Of a DNA stretch of 52,053 nt, positions 1 through 11,200 are shown piece by piece. Under the pieces are notes generated by a model that saw only the letters and a program-made list of their open reading frames with translations, made no database searches and was not told the DNA's origin. The first letter of the stretch is position 1; the number at the start of each line of letters is the position of its first letter. The position numbers and the translations under genes were made by a program. This DNA is from a virus: IMG/VR virus record IMGVR_UViG_3300001282_000014, positions 1-52,053 of that record; one strand, written 5' to 3'.

Positions 1-138
1 GGTCAAGGTCAGGGTCAAGGCGAGGGTCAAGGTCAGGGCGAGGGTCAAGGCGAGGGTCAAGGCGAGGGTCAAGGCGAGGGTCAAGGTCAAGGCGAGGGTC
101 AAGGTCAAGGTCAAAATCAAGGTCAAAATCAAGGCGAA
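1..138 (+). repeat. GGTCAA/GGCGAG hexamer tandem repeat (GQ/GE coding)
   Basis: Imperfect 6-bp units (ggtcaa, ggtcag, ggcgag) run in frame from the first base and encode alternating Gly-Gln and Gly-Glu. Units decay towards aatcaa at the 3' end. The array may extend beyond the left edge. Copy number of such arrays commonly varies by slippage, and whole-hexamer changes keep the frame. Confidence 0.9.
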
Positions 139-843
139 AGTCAACAACAAAAAAATGAAAACGCATTAGAAAGAGAAATAAGGCTTTGTGATGAAAGGAT
201 TTCAGATTATAAAGCAATTTTAGAACCTCTTGAGAAAAAAAGCAAAAAAACCGCAGACGATAATTTGATTATTACCGATTTTAAAAAGCAAATTGCAGAT
301 TTGGAAAATCAAATATATGTGATGATGGGGGCTTTGGATAATACGGAAGTATTGCAAGTAAATGACCAACAACAATATGAATTACCTCTTTATATTTTCT
401 CAAATGTAAATAAAGAATTGGAAAATTTAAAGTTGGAAATAGCCAAAAAATCAAACGAAATTGTCAATCCGTATTTGAATGAAATTGAGGATAAAAAAAG
501 ACGCAATAAATTAATTACTGACGTGGTGTTAACTAACTTAAAATATTACACTTACCAAAAATTAAATAATGAAAATAAATTGTTAGATTTGTATCTTACA
601 AAAAAAGATTTGAAAGAATTCGTTGTAAATTTTGGAAAGGATAAAAACCCAAGAAGAATTGTTTTAAAGACTAATGTTGCGGGTGCTGATGATTTAGTTA
701 TTGATGACGAAACAAGCATAGATACACTCGTTTATCAGTTAAATACAATTGAAAAAAACGTAGAAACACTTAATAAACAAAAAAATATAGACCTAATTTT
801 CGCAGAAATGAAAAACGAATTACTAAATAAATTTATTATATAA
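1..843 (+). CDS. Gly-Gln/Gly-Glu repeat coiled-coil protein (5' end outside window)
   Basis: The frame is open from base 1 to the TAA at 841-843, so the gene starts upstream of the window. The first ~45 codons encode an almost pure GQ/GE repeat. This gives way to a Gln/Lys-rich linker and then an alpha-helical, Lys/Glu/Leu-rich region with coiled-coil character (roughly residues 55-130 and 235-275 of the visible part). No enzyme motif is visible. The stop overlaps the ATG of the next gene (TAATG), so it is co-translated with the AAA+ ATPase and may be a structural or adaptor partner. An internal TTG at 265 would exclude the repeat, but the uninterrupted frame argues that the repeat is translated. 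Confidence 0.75.
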   Translation, partial: GQGQGQGEGQGQGEGQGEGQGEGQGEGQGQGEGQGQGQNQGQNQGESQQQKNENALEREIRLCDERISDYKAILEPLEKKSKKTADDNLIITDFKKQIADLENQIYVMMGALDNTEVLQVNDQQQYELPLYIFSNVNKELENLKLEIAKKSNEIVNPYLNEIEDKKRRNKLITDVVLTNLKYYTYQKLNNENKLLDLYLTKKDLKEFVVNFGKDKNPRRIVLKTNVAGADDLVIDDETSIDTLVYQLNTIEKNVETLNKQKNIDLIFAEMKNELLNKFII

Positions 844-2255
844 TGGAAGATAATACAAAAGAGATAGAAAAATTTCAAAGAATTATAGACAATTTCCCTG
901 CTGATTCAACTGCGGTTAAAGTTGCAAAAGAAAAATTAGCGCAAATTCAAGAACGTAAAAAAGTTGAAGTTGACAAAGATTTTTCGGGAGTAGTAACGTC
1001 AATTAATACATTGATAGACAAGGTGTACAATACATCGGCAAATACTTCAAGTAGAGATATTGATAATGCTATCAACGAGAGGTTGAAGAAGATGAAAATT
1101 AACGAAAATAATTTATCTCCTGAACTTAAAAAGTTGATTGGCGAAACAAAAACTATTGAGGTAAAAGTCAATAATGTAAAAACGTTTAGCGGAAAAACAG
1201 GCGAAGACCGTAGATTGATTGATGTTTTGTTATCTGATTACGAAGCCCAAAACAACGTGTATTTATACGGAGAAGCGGGAACTGGTAAAACATTTGTCGC
1301 AGGTATTATCGCTGATAGAATCAACTACAAGCTAATTACTTTAAACTGTAATCAATATACTTCTCCGTTAGATATTTTAGGAGGACAAACAATTGACGGT
1401 TATCAAGAGGGTAGGCTTACTGAAGCGTGGGGCAACATTGAATTAGGTTTAAATGCTAAAAACGAACCTTACGAGGGTGCTTTATTGCTTTTAGACGAGT
1501 TACCTAAAATCGACCCTAATACGGCAGGTTTATTAAATGACGGTTTAGCGAAAATTAAAGATGCCGTTAAAGTTGTTGAATTGGCTAATAAAACTACAAT
1601 AGAAGTTCAGCCAACAATATCAAATGGTAGAGGACAAAGGATACCAAGAGCAAAGATTTTTATCATTGCAACAGGTAACTCTTTGCTTAATGAGGCGAAC
1701 AAAGATTACGAAGCGAATTTCAAACAGGATTTATCTTTACAAGACCGTTTCGCAGGAAGTTGTTACAAAATTACTTATAACTACAAATTTGAGTACGATA
1801 AAATAATGACTAATATATCATCGGAAAGTTTCCCTGACGGAACTGTGATTGATATGACTTTTGCATTTAACTTCTTGGCTCAATTGCGTCAGCAAATTGT
1901 AGAAGATAGATTAACGGGAATTGCTTTCGTTTCAACTCGTTTGATGATTGTAGCAAGAGATACGTTTGTTGCTTTTCTTGTAAATAGAGAAGAAACTCCG
2001 AACAAAATACCAAGACCTAAAAAATTAAGTGAGGTTGTGAAATCATTCTTGGCTTTATTCTCTGAACAACAAAGAGAAAGTCTAATTCAAAAGTTAGATA
2101 GTCAGTTCAAAGAATTTTACGCTATTTGCGAAGTTAAAGACGTTACGCCTTTAGACCAATTAGGTACTTCGACAGAATTAGAGAGAAAAACTGCGGAACT
2201 AATAATCGAGGAAGCAGAAAGAAAATATGCTGAAAATAGTGCAATCCCTTTATAA
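843..2255 (+). CDS. MoxR-type AAA+ ATPase
   Basis: A 470-aa AAA+ ATPase of the MoxR/dynein-related (AAA_5) type. The first ~100 residues are a helical extension. Walker A is GEAGTGKT at about 143-150, Walker B is LLLLDE at about 214-219 and sensor 1 is ATGN at about 275-278. A helical lid follows. MoxR ATPases act as chaperones or remodellers, usually with a VWA-domain partner, and the next gene looks like one. The start overlaps the stop of the upstream gene. In phages such pairs are known, but their substrate is mostly undefined. The two giant modular proteins downstream are plausible clients (inference). It is not a packaging ATPase; that gene is at 25.8 kb. Confidence 0.88.
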   Translation: MEDNTKEIEKFQRIIDNFPADSTAVKVAKEKLAQIQERKKVEVDKDFSGVVTSINTLIDKVYNTSANTSSRDIDNAINERLKKMKINENNLSPELKKLIGETKTIEVKVNNVKTFSGKTGEDRRLIDVLLSDYEAQNNVYLYGEAGTGKTFVAGIIADRINYKLITLNCNQYTSPLDILGGQTIDGYQEGRLTEAWGNIELGLNAKNEPYEGALLLLDELPKIDPNTAGLLNDGLAKIKDAVKVVELANKTTIEVQPTISNGRGQRIPRAKIFIIATGNSLLNEANKDYEANFKQDLSLQDRFAGSCYKITYNYKFEYDKIMTNISSESFPDGTVIDMTFAFNFLAQLRQQIVEDRLTGIAFVSTRLMIVARDTFVAFLVNREETPNKIPRPKKLSEVVKSFLALFSEQQRESLIQKLDSQFKEFYAICEVKDVTPLDQLGTSTELERKTAELIIEEAERKYAENSAIPL

Positions 2256-2258
2256 AAA

Positions 2259-3848
2259 ATGATAAACGCAAGTCTTGCAAGACAATTAGAGATTTACTTT
2301 TACAACTCCCAAAGGGATTTGCTAAAAGAAGTTGAGGATTATTGGTTAAATAATCCGTCAGAGTATGACCCTATTGTTCAAAGACCCGATACTTCGGATG
2401 ACTACATTAGAAGCAATCCTGAATTTTATGGGTATGACCCTAATAGTAATAAAACACTTCAGGAACAATTCTCTTATGATGAAGTTAAGATTTTTAGCGA
2501 TATGCCTTTATTGGAAAGTGCTTTAAATGGATTTTCTGACATTAAAAGAACATTAGATTTAGGAGGGGATTTCGATTCAGCAAGAATGAAATTTACGTCT
2601 TTGCCAAAAGGTGTATTCAATTTCGGTATAGCTTCAAAAGGGCTATACAGAAAAGTTGAATATTTTGACGAAACTCACGGTATAGTAATAGATAGTAACC
2701 TTGTTTTGCAAAGTGAAATTGACAACACGCCTTATTATAATTTCAAAGGTAATAGATTGTATTTAAGAAAGCAACAAGAGGGAACTTCTTTAATTGAAAA
2801 GCATTGTGAGGGCGTAAAGGTTAAATATTCAGATGCTAATATGTTATACTTGCCCTTTAAAGACGGTAAAATTTACAATGGTTGTGGATTTGAAGTTAAT
2901 AAGGAAAAAGGAATTTTCGCTAAATTAAAATATGCCACAACTACAAAAAAGGTTTTTTCTTATAGAGAAAAATTAGGTGGTGGAATTTCCCCTTTTGTGG
3001 ATTTATTTGTTGTGGTCGGTGGGCTTGGAACATTAGAAACAGAAGCTATGTTGGCTAAAAATTTACCAACATTTATCGTTGCTGATATTTTAGAAAAAGC
3101 AGGGGTTAAAGTAAGGATTTACGGTGTTAGGTCATATTCTAAAGATGATAAAATAGTTTTTTTACCATTTGCTTTAAAAGAATATGGAGAAACAATTGAT
3201 TTTGGAAGCCTTGCTTCTTTTACTTCTGATGTTAGATTTTTTAGAGTAAATCTTTGGAGAAGTACGGCAACAATTAGAAGAATGGCTGAAAAAGCTAAAA
3301 ACCCAAGAAGTTCAAGCTATCCTAAAGGAATGGGAACTACACTTTATGGGTATAATAACAATGTTCGAGATGAGTTATATGATGTTTTTCAAATGTATAA
3401 AAATTGGGTTTTTAATAATAAAGGCTCTGTAAAAAATACAACTAAAATAAACGATAAAGGATTGATGATTCTTGGAGGGTTAAGAAATATTCAAAATTCT
3501 GATAAACTAACAGGAAGAAATCAGGCTCAAACATTTGCGAAAATAAAAGAAGAGGTTTATAGAATGTTAGATTATGTTGGTATGTTGTTAACAACTAATC
3601 CATCAAAATTTATTCAGGGAATTTACAATAGAGAAAAAGATAGCCCTAAATATGCTAATTATTCTATACCACAAAGAAAGCAAGAAATGACAAGATATTT
3701 ATCAGGTCTTATTAGAGATAATTTACAAGTCGTTCCTGATTTAAACGACCCGAATTTAAAGGTTTACGAAACACCTAAAGACGAGGTTTTAAGAATTGAA
3801 GAACGAACAAAAGACTTGATAAAAGCAATCGAAAAAACATTGAGTTAG
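2259..3848 (+). CDS. VWA-like partner of the MoxR ATPase (tentative)
   Basis: A 529-aa protein starting 3 nt after the AAA+ gene. The segment around residues 240-300 alternates a hydrophobic strand (DLFVVVGG), an acidic/Leu helix and a second strand after AGVKVRIYGV. This is the order seen in VWA/Rossmann-like domains that pair with MoxR ATPases. The metal-binding DxSxS signature is absent, replaced by GGLGTLE, so metal binding is doubtful. The N-terminal ~200 residues resemble nothing I recognise, and the C-terminus is Lys-rich and helical. The VWA call rests on operon position and secondary-structure pattern. Confidence 0.5.
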   Translation: MINASLARQLEIYFYNSQRDLLKEVEDYWLNNPSEYDPIVQRPDTSDDYIRSNPEFYGYDPNSNKTLQEQFSYDEVKIFSDMPLLESALNGFSDIKRTLDLGGDFDSARMKFTSLPKGVFNFGIASKGLYRKVEYFDETHGIVIDSNLVLQSEIDNTPYYNFKGNRLYLRKQQEGTSLIEKHCEGVKVKYSDANMLYLPFKDGKIYNGCGFEVNKEKGIFAKLKYATTTKKVFSYREKLGGGISPFVDLFVVVGGLGTLETEAMLAKNLPTFIVADILEKAGVKVRIYGVRSYSKDDKIVFLPFALKEYGETIDFGSLASFTSDVRFFRVNLWRSTATIRRMAEKAKNPRSSSYPKGMGTTLYGYNNNVRDELYDVFQMYKNWVFNNKGSVKNTTKINDKGLMILGGLRNIQNSDKLTGRNQAQTFAKIKEEVYRMLDYVGMLLTTNPSKFIQGIYNREKDSPKYANYSIPQRKQEMTRYLSGLIRDNLQVVPDLNDPNLKVYETPKDEVLRIEERTKDLIKAIEKTLS

Positions 3849-3849
3849 T

Positions 3850-4125
3850 ATGATAGCAGAAGCAACAAAACGGAAAAAATATTACCAAGATTTTGGTAAA
3901 CACAAAAACGTATCTTTGAGTAAACTTCAGGTTTTGAAACACCCTGAAATTCCAAATACATTTTTTATTCACGTTAATTACCACATCGGAGAGGGTGGTA
4001 TTTACAAGGAAGCAGAAATACTTGAATCATACGATACCGAAAAGGGTTGGCAGAATTTAGAAAGAGAAATGACACGTTTGGAGTACGGTGCTTTTTTAGG
4101 CGATTTAAAGCCGACAGAAATATAA
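3850..4125 (+). CDS. small hypothetical protein
   Basis: A 91-aa soluble protein with no membrane segment, a basic N-terminus (ATKRKKYY) and a short beta-rich middle (FFIHVNYHIGEGG). It starts 1 nt after the preceding stop, so it belongs to the ATPase/VWA operon. I recognise no family. Confidence 0.65.
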   Translation: MIAEATKRKKYYQDFGKHKNVSLSKLQVLKHPEIPNTFFIHVNYHIGEGGIYKEAEILESYDTEKGWQNLEREMTRLEYGAFLGDLKPTEI

Positions 4126-4141
4126 TTTAAAAAGGTAAGAA

Positions 4142-5212
4142 ATGGAATTAATAATGGATTATAAAGAGGGGAATTTAATAATGGATGATATATCAGGTAG
4201 ATTATACTTGGTATCTTTCAAGACCCTTTACAACTTGGTTTTAATAGAATTTCAAAGAGATATTAGAGAACGCAGACCATATTCAGATTGGCAAAGTAAT
4301 TTACCTTTGTTTACTTGGAAAAACTATAACTTGACAAATAAAGACGACATTAATGAACTAAATAACAATTTTAATATTACGCTTGACCCTAAAAAAATAT
4401 CAAGATATTATCCAAATGTTTACGGAGTTGAAGTTGGTTCTGTTGTTGAATTTGACTATAAGCAAATGATGTTAATTGGAGAAACTGAAAGAAAAGTTTT
4501 GACTTTTAAATTAACACGACCTGTTTTGTTTGATTTTAACAAAGTAAAAGAAAAATACATCGTATTTGATAGGCTAAATAAATTAAACGAGTTACAACAA
4601 GATTTTAATAGTAATTGGGCTGATTATTTTGTAACCCCTTTATCTTCTAAAGAAAATATTGATTGGGTTGTAGTTAAAGACAGGTTGCCTTTTGAAGAGG
4701 TTATCGGTAAAGAGTTTATAATTAATGAATTTGTTCATACGCCTACTGATAAAATTACTTTAAATGATTTTATGGAAGTCATAGATACTAAAAAGCTAAA
4801 TAAAATTGCTGACGAGAGTATTAAGAACGAAATAATCAATTTAATTAAGCAAACTTTGGTTCTTGCTAAAGAAAACGAAACTATTGGTATTAAAGGCGAA
4901 CCTGCTAAACCAAAGGAGAAAGAAAATAAATTTAAAGTTGAATACACTTTCAAATTAAATGCTTCTGATAAAGACGTTTTAACCGAAATTTATGATATTT
5001 TTGCAACAGACGAAGAAGAAGCTATAAAAAAGGCTCAAAAAGAATTTTACGATATTTACGAGGGTTTAAATTACGATTTAATTTCAGTATCTTTGGTTGA
5101 AGATGTTGAACAAAAAGAACCTGTCGAACCAACAGTTGAAGTTCCTCTTACTAAAGAACAAGAACAAGAACTTGAAATGCTTAATAATTTGCTGATGTCA
5201 ACAATGCAATAA
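4142..5212 (+). CDS. hypothetical protein, 356 aa
   Basis: Soluble, acidic and Lys/Glu-rich, with no membrane segment or enzyme motif. The C-terminal ~110 residues contain a compact alpha/beta pattern (KFKVEYTFKLNASDKDV ... ATDEEEAIKKAQ) like small domains found in large phage and conjugative-element proteins, followed by a Glu/Pro tail. A second in-frame ATG 12 nt downstream is an alternative start. It lies between the ATPase operon and the giant modular gene. Confidence 0.7.
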   Translation: MELIMDYKEGNLIMDDISGRLYLVSFKTLYNLVLIEFQRDIRERRPYSDWQSNLPLFTWKNYNLTNKDDINELNNNFNITLDPKKISRYYPNVYGVEVGSVVEFDYKQMMLIGETERKVLTFKLTRPVLFDFNKVKEKYIVFDRLNKLNELQQDFNSNWADYFVTPLSSKENIDWVVVKDRLPFEEVIGKEFIINEFVHTPTDKITLNDFMEVIDTKKLNKIADESIKNEIINLIKQTLVLAKENETIGIKGEPAKPKEKENKFKVEYTFKLNASDKDVLTEIYDIFATDEEEAIKKAQKEFYDIYEGLNYDLISVSLVEDVEQKEPVEPTVEVPLTKEQEQELEMLNNLLMSTMQ

Positions 5213-5280
5213 AATTAATCAGATTAATTAAAATTTAAAAGACTTATTAAAAACATACGAATAATAAAAAAATTGAAAAT

Positions 5281-8200
5281 ATGAACCTTACTTTATTAAA
5301 AAAATACGAAACTCTTGAAATTTCTAAAGTGTCTGAAAAAGACCAAAAGACTTTGGAACAAGTAAAAAAACTTCTTAATAATTTTGAAGAAACCAATGAG
5401 GCAAAAAACAAAGTTGGCGAACAAATATTAGACCAAGTTATAAAGTTGAATCCTGATGCCGTAAAAAAGCCACAGGTGGTTGCTCAAAAAGTTGCTAAAG
5501 TAAAACAAGTCGCTAAAGCGAAAAAAGTTACTCAAGCGAAAAAACCTGCAACCACTTCTACTGCTAAAACTTCGGGCAATAATATAATGTCAGTTGCTAA
5601 AGAAATTCAAAAAGCAGGAGAATCTTGGAAAGATGCTATGGAACGTGCTAAAACAGTTCTTAAAGAACGTAGAGGTCAAGTTGCAGAGCAAAAGAAAACT
5701 GAATTGGAAAAACTTTTGGCTCTTGTGAGAACTAAAAAAGAACTTCAAGGATTTGCTAATTCCGATATTAAACGTGATGCGGTAAGAGAAGCAAAAGTAA
5801 AAGGAGCAAGATTTGTAACCAAAGAGGGTTCTACTTCAAATGCCTATGGTACTTTCCCTAATAAGTTAGGTAGAAAGTATTGGGAAACTCGTGACCGTCA
5901 CTCTGACCGTTTAGCACCTAATTACCCAAAAGATATGCCTTTGTTGGCTAAAGGTGGTAATGTATCTAACGAAGAAAAGTTGCTGAAAGAGTTACATAAA
6001 CTTCAAAGAGATTTGAATAGCAGTAGATTAAGTACTTACAGAGAGGGCGATGATTCTCAAGAAGAAAAAGACAGAACAAGAGAAAGAGAATCTAAACTTG
6101 CTCGTTTCAATGAGATTTTAAAAGTATTAAGAGAAAGTGATGCTAAATTTGCTAACGGTGGCTCACTTCCATTTATGACAGACCCTAACTTTGGAAACTT
6201 CCAAAATACAGGTTCGTTTGCTGACGGAGGGGATTTAGATAAATACAAGTTAGAACTTTACGATATGGATTATGCTTTTATTTCATCTCCTAAACTTTCT
6301 GAATTAAAAAAAGAATTTGCGAATGAAATAAAAAACAAAGGTTACAAGGTATTTGATTTACCTACATCACACCCTGATTATAAAAGAGGGAATAAATGGG
6401 GGCTTTTTAAACCAAAATCTTTTGAACTTGGTGGCGCATTTATGACAACTGATTTAGCAGGTCATTCAGGCGGTGGTACGGGCGGTTTAAATGCCGATAT
6501 GCCTTTAAGCGGGGTTTCAGGAACTAACTACACGGGTCTTGTTGGAGAAACAGGTGCTATGTCAAGCGGAGAGTTGTTTATGGACGGTGGGGCTATGGCT
6601 CAAAACCAACAAGTAATCAATGATGCTTCTCAATCTTATGTTAACTACTACTTGGGCGAGGGCGCAAGTCAAGGTATTTACAAAGACGGTGGTTCTATTC
6701 CTAATAATTATGAGGGAAGAACTCCTGAAGATGTTTGGAATAATTGGGATTTATCACAAAAATTACATTTTTTAAGTGACCACACCGAAGAAGTTTACGG
6801 AAAAGCATCGGTAAAAGGAGAAACGAATAATGAAATAAACGAGTTTTTTGGAAAATTAATTTATGAAAAATATGACGACTTACCTATAAATATAAAAGTT
6901 GCTTTAGTTATGCACACTACTCGTGGTCAATACGCAAGTGGTGGTGCTTTAAAAGACGTTGATGATAATCTTTATGTTTCTATTTCAAAAACAGAAGACG
7001 ATTATTGGTTTATTACTTCAAAACCAACAACAAAAAAACAAGCCGAAGAAATGGCTAATTTAGTTACTCCAATGAGAGGAGAGGTTAATGATGTAAAAAC
7101 TGTTGGTCAAGTAAAGGCTCACTCAAAAGTGATTTACGAAAATGGTGGTGCTTTCGCTCCAAGCGTTTCAAACGGAACTGAATTTATGAGTGGGGTTTAT
7201 GCTAATGGTGGTTCTATGTCAGAAGACATATCCGAGTGTAAAAAACTTGTTTCTGCTTTCTGTAAAGAATTTGGAGATAAATTTGGTCTAAATGAAGAAG
7301 CGATTTTAGAAAAAGTAAAATTTAGAGATTATCTTGGAAATGGGGCAAGTGTTTTCGTTAGTCTTTCCGTTACTTCAAATGTTGAAGATTTAAAGGTGGG
7401 AGAAACAAGACCGACAGGAGGTTATATAATTTTTACAAGCGACATCAATCCAAACGGAGTTACGGGTAAAGACGATATTGCAAGAACTTACAGTATTGAC
7501 ATTGAAATAAAAGGTGTTAAAAGATATACTCAAAGAAGAACTGAAGAGGGTAGATACTTTAAGTCTTACAATTATGGAAGAACGATTGAGGAGGCTATGG
7601 ACAAAACTGATACTAAAATAATTTACGACTTATATTCTTTAGAGAAAAAAGACGATTTAAAATTTAAAATGAGTAGTTTATTTGCTGACGGTGGTGCTTT
7701 CGCTCCAAGCATTTCAAACGGAACTCAATTTATGAATGGGGTTTACGCTAATGGTGGTTCGGTAAATGATTCAGTAATTGATGAATTGTGGAATGGTTAT
7801 GCTTCGGCAGTTCTTTTCACGGAAACTGATTCTGATTCAGGAGAGCCACTTGATAGCGAATATTCTGTTTCTGATTTCGACAAAGAAACTGTAACTTCAA
7901 CTAAAAAAATGTTGGCTGATTACTATTCAGAAAACAAAGATGCCATTGAAGAAAGCGGACTTGATTTAGATACTATCGGAAATGATATTTGGTACACAAG
8001 AAGCAGACAAGGCGTAGGTTTCTTTGACCATAGTCTTGATGAAGAAGTAGAAGAAAAACTAACCAAAGGTGCAGAAGCACTTGGAGAATACCCAAGCGTT
8101 GAAACTTATGACGGAAAAATTTCTGTAAGAGGTGGAAAGGTTTTTGCTAAAGGCGGAAAAATAAAAGTTGGAGGCGATGATTTTACTTTTTTACTTGACT

Positions 8201-11200
8201 TATCGGATAAAGAATTGCAAGAAAGATTGGAATTGGTTAATAAGCAAAAAACTATTAACGCTAAAAAATATTTTGAAGCGAAAGATAAAAAAGAAAATAC
8301 TTCTAAAATAGAAGAGGCGGGTACAAGATTAGATAATCAATGGTATGCAATAGTTGAAGCAAGAAGTATAAAAAATTTCGCCAAAGGCGGTTTTGTTGGT
8401 ACGGTTGAATTCAACGTAGGAGATACTGTTTGGCAAAAAGACGAAAAAAGATACGCAACTGTAATGAATAATTATGGCGACCCTATCAATGGAGATTATG
8501 GAGAATTAAGACTTGATACAACAGGGAATACTCTAATATTTACTTCTGATAAAGAATACAATACAACAGGCTATAATCTTATCAAACTTGGAGAAAAAGG
8601 CGACACGGGTAAATTCACTCCTGAAGTTCTTGAAGATATGAAAGCAAGTGCAAACCGTCTTATTGAATCAAGAAGACAAGGTAAGGATAAAGAGGGTGTT
8701 GCTTACTATCAGGAAGTTTACAAAAGACTTCTTGACGGAGAGTTTGATTCTATGGCAGGTGGTGCTAAAGCGACTGCTTCTAACAAAAAAAGTTCAGTTG
8801 ATTATACTTACGTTCCTAATAAAGACGTAAAAGAATTGAGCGTTGTAGTTAAGGGCGAATTAAAGAAATTAATGGGTTCTGATATACTTGACGGGGTTTA
8901 CGTTAAAAATTCAGCGAAATCTACTGCGAAATCTACTGCAAAAGTAGATGCAAATGCCGTGTTTGCTAAAATGCTTAAAGATGCAAAAGAAGCAAAAATC
9001 GGAAAGACGAAAAGGTTTACCGTTACTGATTTAAAAAAATTAAATCTTGAAATGGTTCAAAAACTTGTAGAGGCAGGTTACACCGAACAACAAATAAGAA
9101 ATATTATTTTTGGATATGCTTTTGATAACGAAATTGTGGCTGACAACGAACTTGAATACGATAAGGGTATTTTTTCTTACGAAGACACTTATGTTAAAAG
9201 CAAAATCGAGGGTTTAGTTGAGGCTCAAAAAAACAAAGAGTTTGCAGTTGGTATTGAATACCCTGACTTTGATTGGCAAGGTATCATAAAGAAATATAAA
9301 ATATCTTCAAAACCTAAAGACATAACTGAAAAACAAAAAGGTACTTCAGGTTCTACCGAGAACTACTATGAAGTTTTTGTTGGAGAAAATATAGTGATAG
9401 GTCATAATTACGGATATAAATGGCTTGATGCTGACGGAAAAGTGTTAAGTAATTATATGGAAGAGGATAAAAAAGTTTCTGACCCTACTAAACAAAATGC
9501 TTGGCAAAAAGAAAGAGGACAAAAAGCAGGTTTCAACGGAGGTTGGTGGACTATTATTTCTTCTAAAATAGAAATTATTGACGATGTATTGAAAACTTTA
9601 CTTGCTCAAAAGGGTAGTTACTGTAAAGAGATACAATTTTATGACGATTCTTTACCTAAAGCCTTAAAAGAAAACAAGATTGATTTTGAACTTGGGGGAG
9701 ATTTTGCTCCAAACGTTTCAGACGGAACTCAATTTATGGGCGATGTTTATGCTAAAGGCGGAAAACTTACAAAATATATCGACCACGATGATATTAAAAG
9801 CGTTACCTTAAAATTAAAAGGTAAAGTTGTAACTGTTGCAGGTAGTGATGTTTTGAATGGTGCAAACATATTAAAAGACGGTGGAGATTTAAGTAAAATT
9901 GCAAACTACGTTGGTAAAAACGATGTGGTTTCTGTTGAACTTAAAAACGGAGAAACTATAAAACCTGCAAATGGATATTGGGTAAAGAAAGGGGCAGAGC
10001 CTCTTTCTGCTCCAAGTTCAAAACCTGTTAGTAAAACAGGTGCGAGATTTAAGTTTGAAGTTGGCGATAAAGTAATGGTTGATGATTCGGGTTATGTTAC
10101 CTCTTTTACAGAATTTGACTTATCTAAACCTGCCGAAATTATTGACAGGTCTGTATCGAAAATGGGTGGAAAAACTTATTACTTTTATAAGTTGAAAATG
10201 GCTGACGGTAGAACTGCTTTTAATCAGGCAGAACAAAGTAAATTGACACTTGCACAAAACACAACGCCTACTTCTAAAAAAGATGTTAATAAGTTAGTCG
10301 CTCCAAAGGGATATGTTTTTGTTAATTCAGGAAGCCATAGAGCAACCCAACAAATAAATAGAAGTGATGTAAAATACATTTCGTTGTACTCATTTGGAGG
10401 TTCTAACACAAGTGCAGGGACTACGATTATGTTTATGACCGAAAATGATTATGAAAAAATTAAAGGCGTAAGAGGTGTTTCTCCTGCTAAAAGTTATCTG
10501 TCTGCAAAATCTCAATGGTTTTCAAGACAAGAAGATAAAAAATTAGACACTTTATTTAGAGAAATTGAACAAAAAGAATCTTTTGGTTATGCTGACGGTG
10601 GAAGTACTGATGAAGTTGCCAAAATAAAAGTATCAAGTCCTGACGGAAAATATGTAGATACTTGGTACATTACAAAAGATACCGATACAACTCACTTTTA
10701 CATATCAAATTCTACTGAATCAAAAGGAGTGCCGTATCACGTTGGTCAATTTAGAAGCGAGGTTTTTTACGAAGATTTAAGAAGTTGGTTAAAAGGCGGT
10801 ACTAATATTGATGGAAAAGAATATAAAACCAATTCTTACGCTAAAGGCGGAGAAATGCAAGGAAATAACATTGATGCTGAATTACAAGACTTCGATTTAG
10901 ATAATTTAGACCCTATTGAAACGATGCAGTATAATCATTTTGTAAAAAGTTCAGGCAAAGTCGGTGCGTTGCAGGTTTTAATAAATAGCGTTGAGGGCGA
11001 CTATTCTCAATTAAGTCCTGAATTGGCTGAATTGGCTGAAATGCAATTGTCAACCGAAGAATGGGACGAAATGACAAATGAACAAATAAGAGAAGAATAT
11101 AGCTATGCTAAAGGCGGAGATGTTGAAGAAAGGTTAGTTGGAAGTTTTTACTATGACTCAAGAAAAGACAAAACTTTTAGAATAATTTATTCTGATAAAG

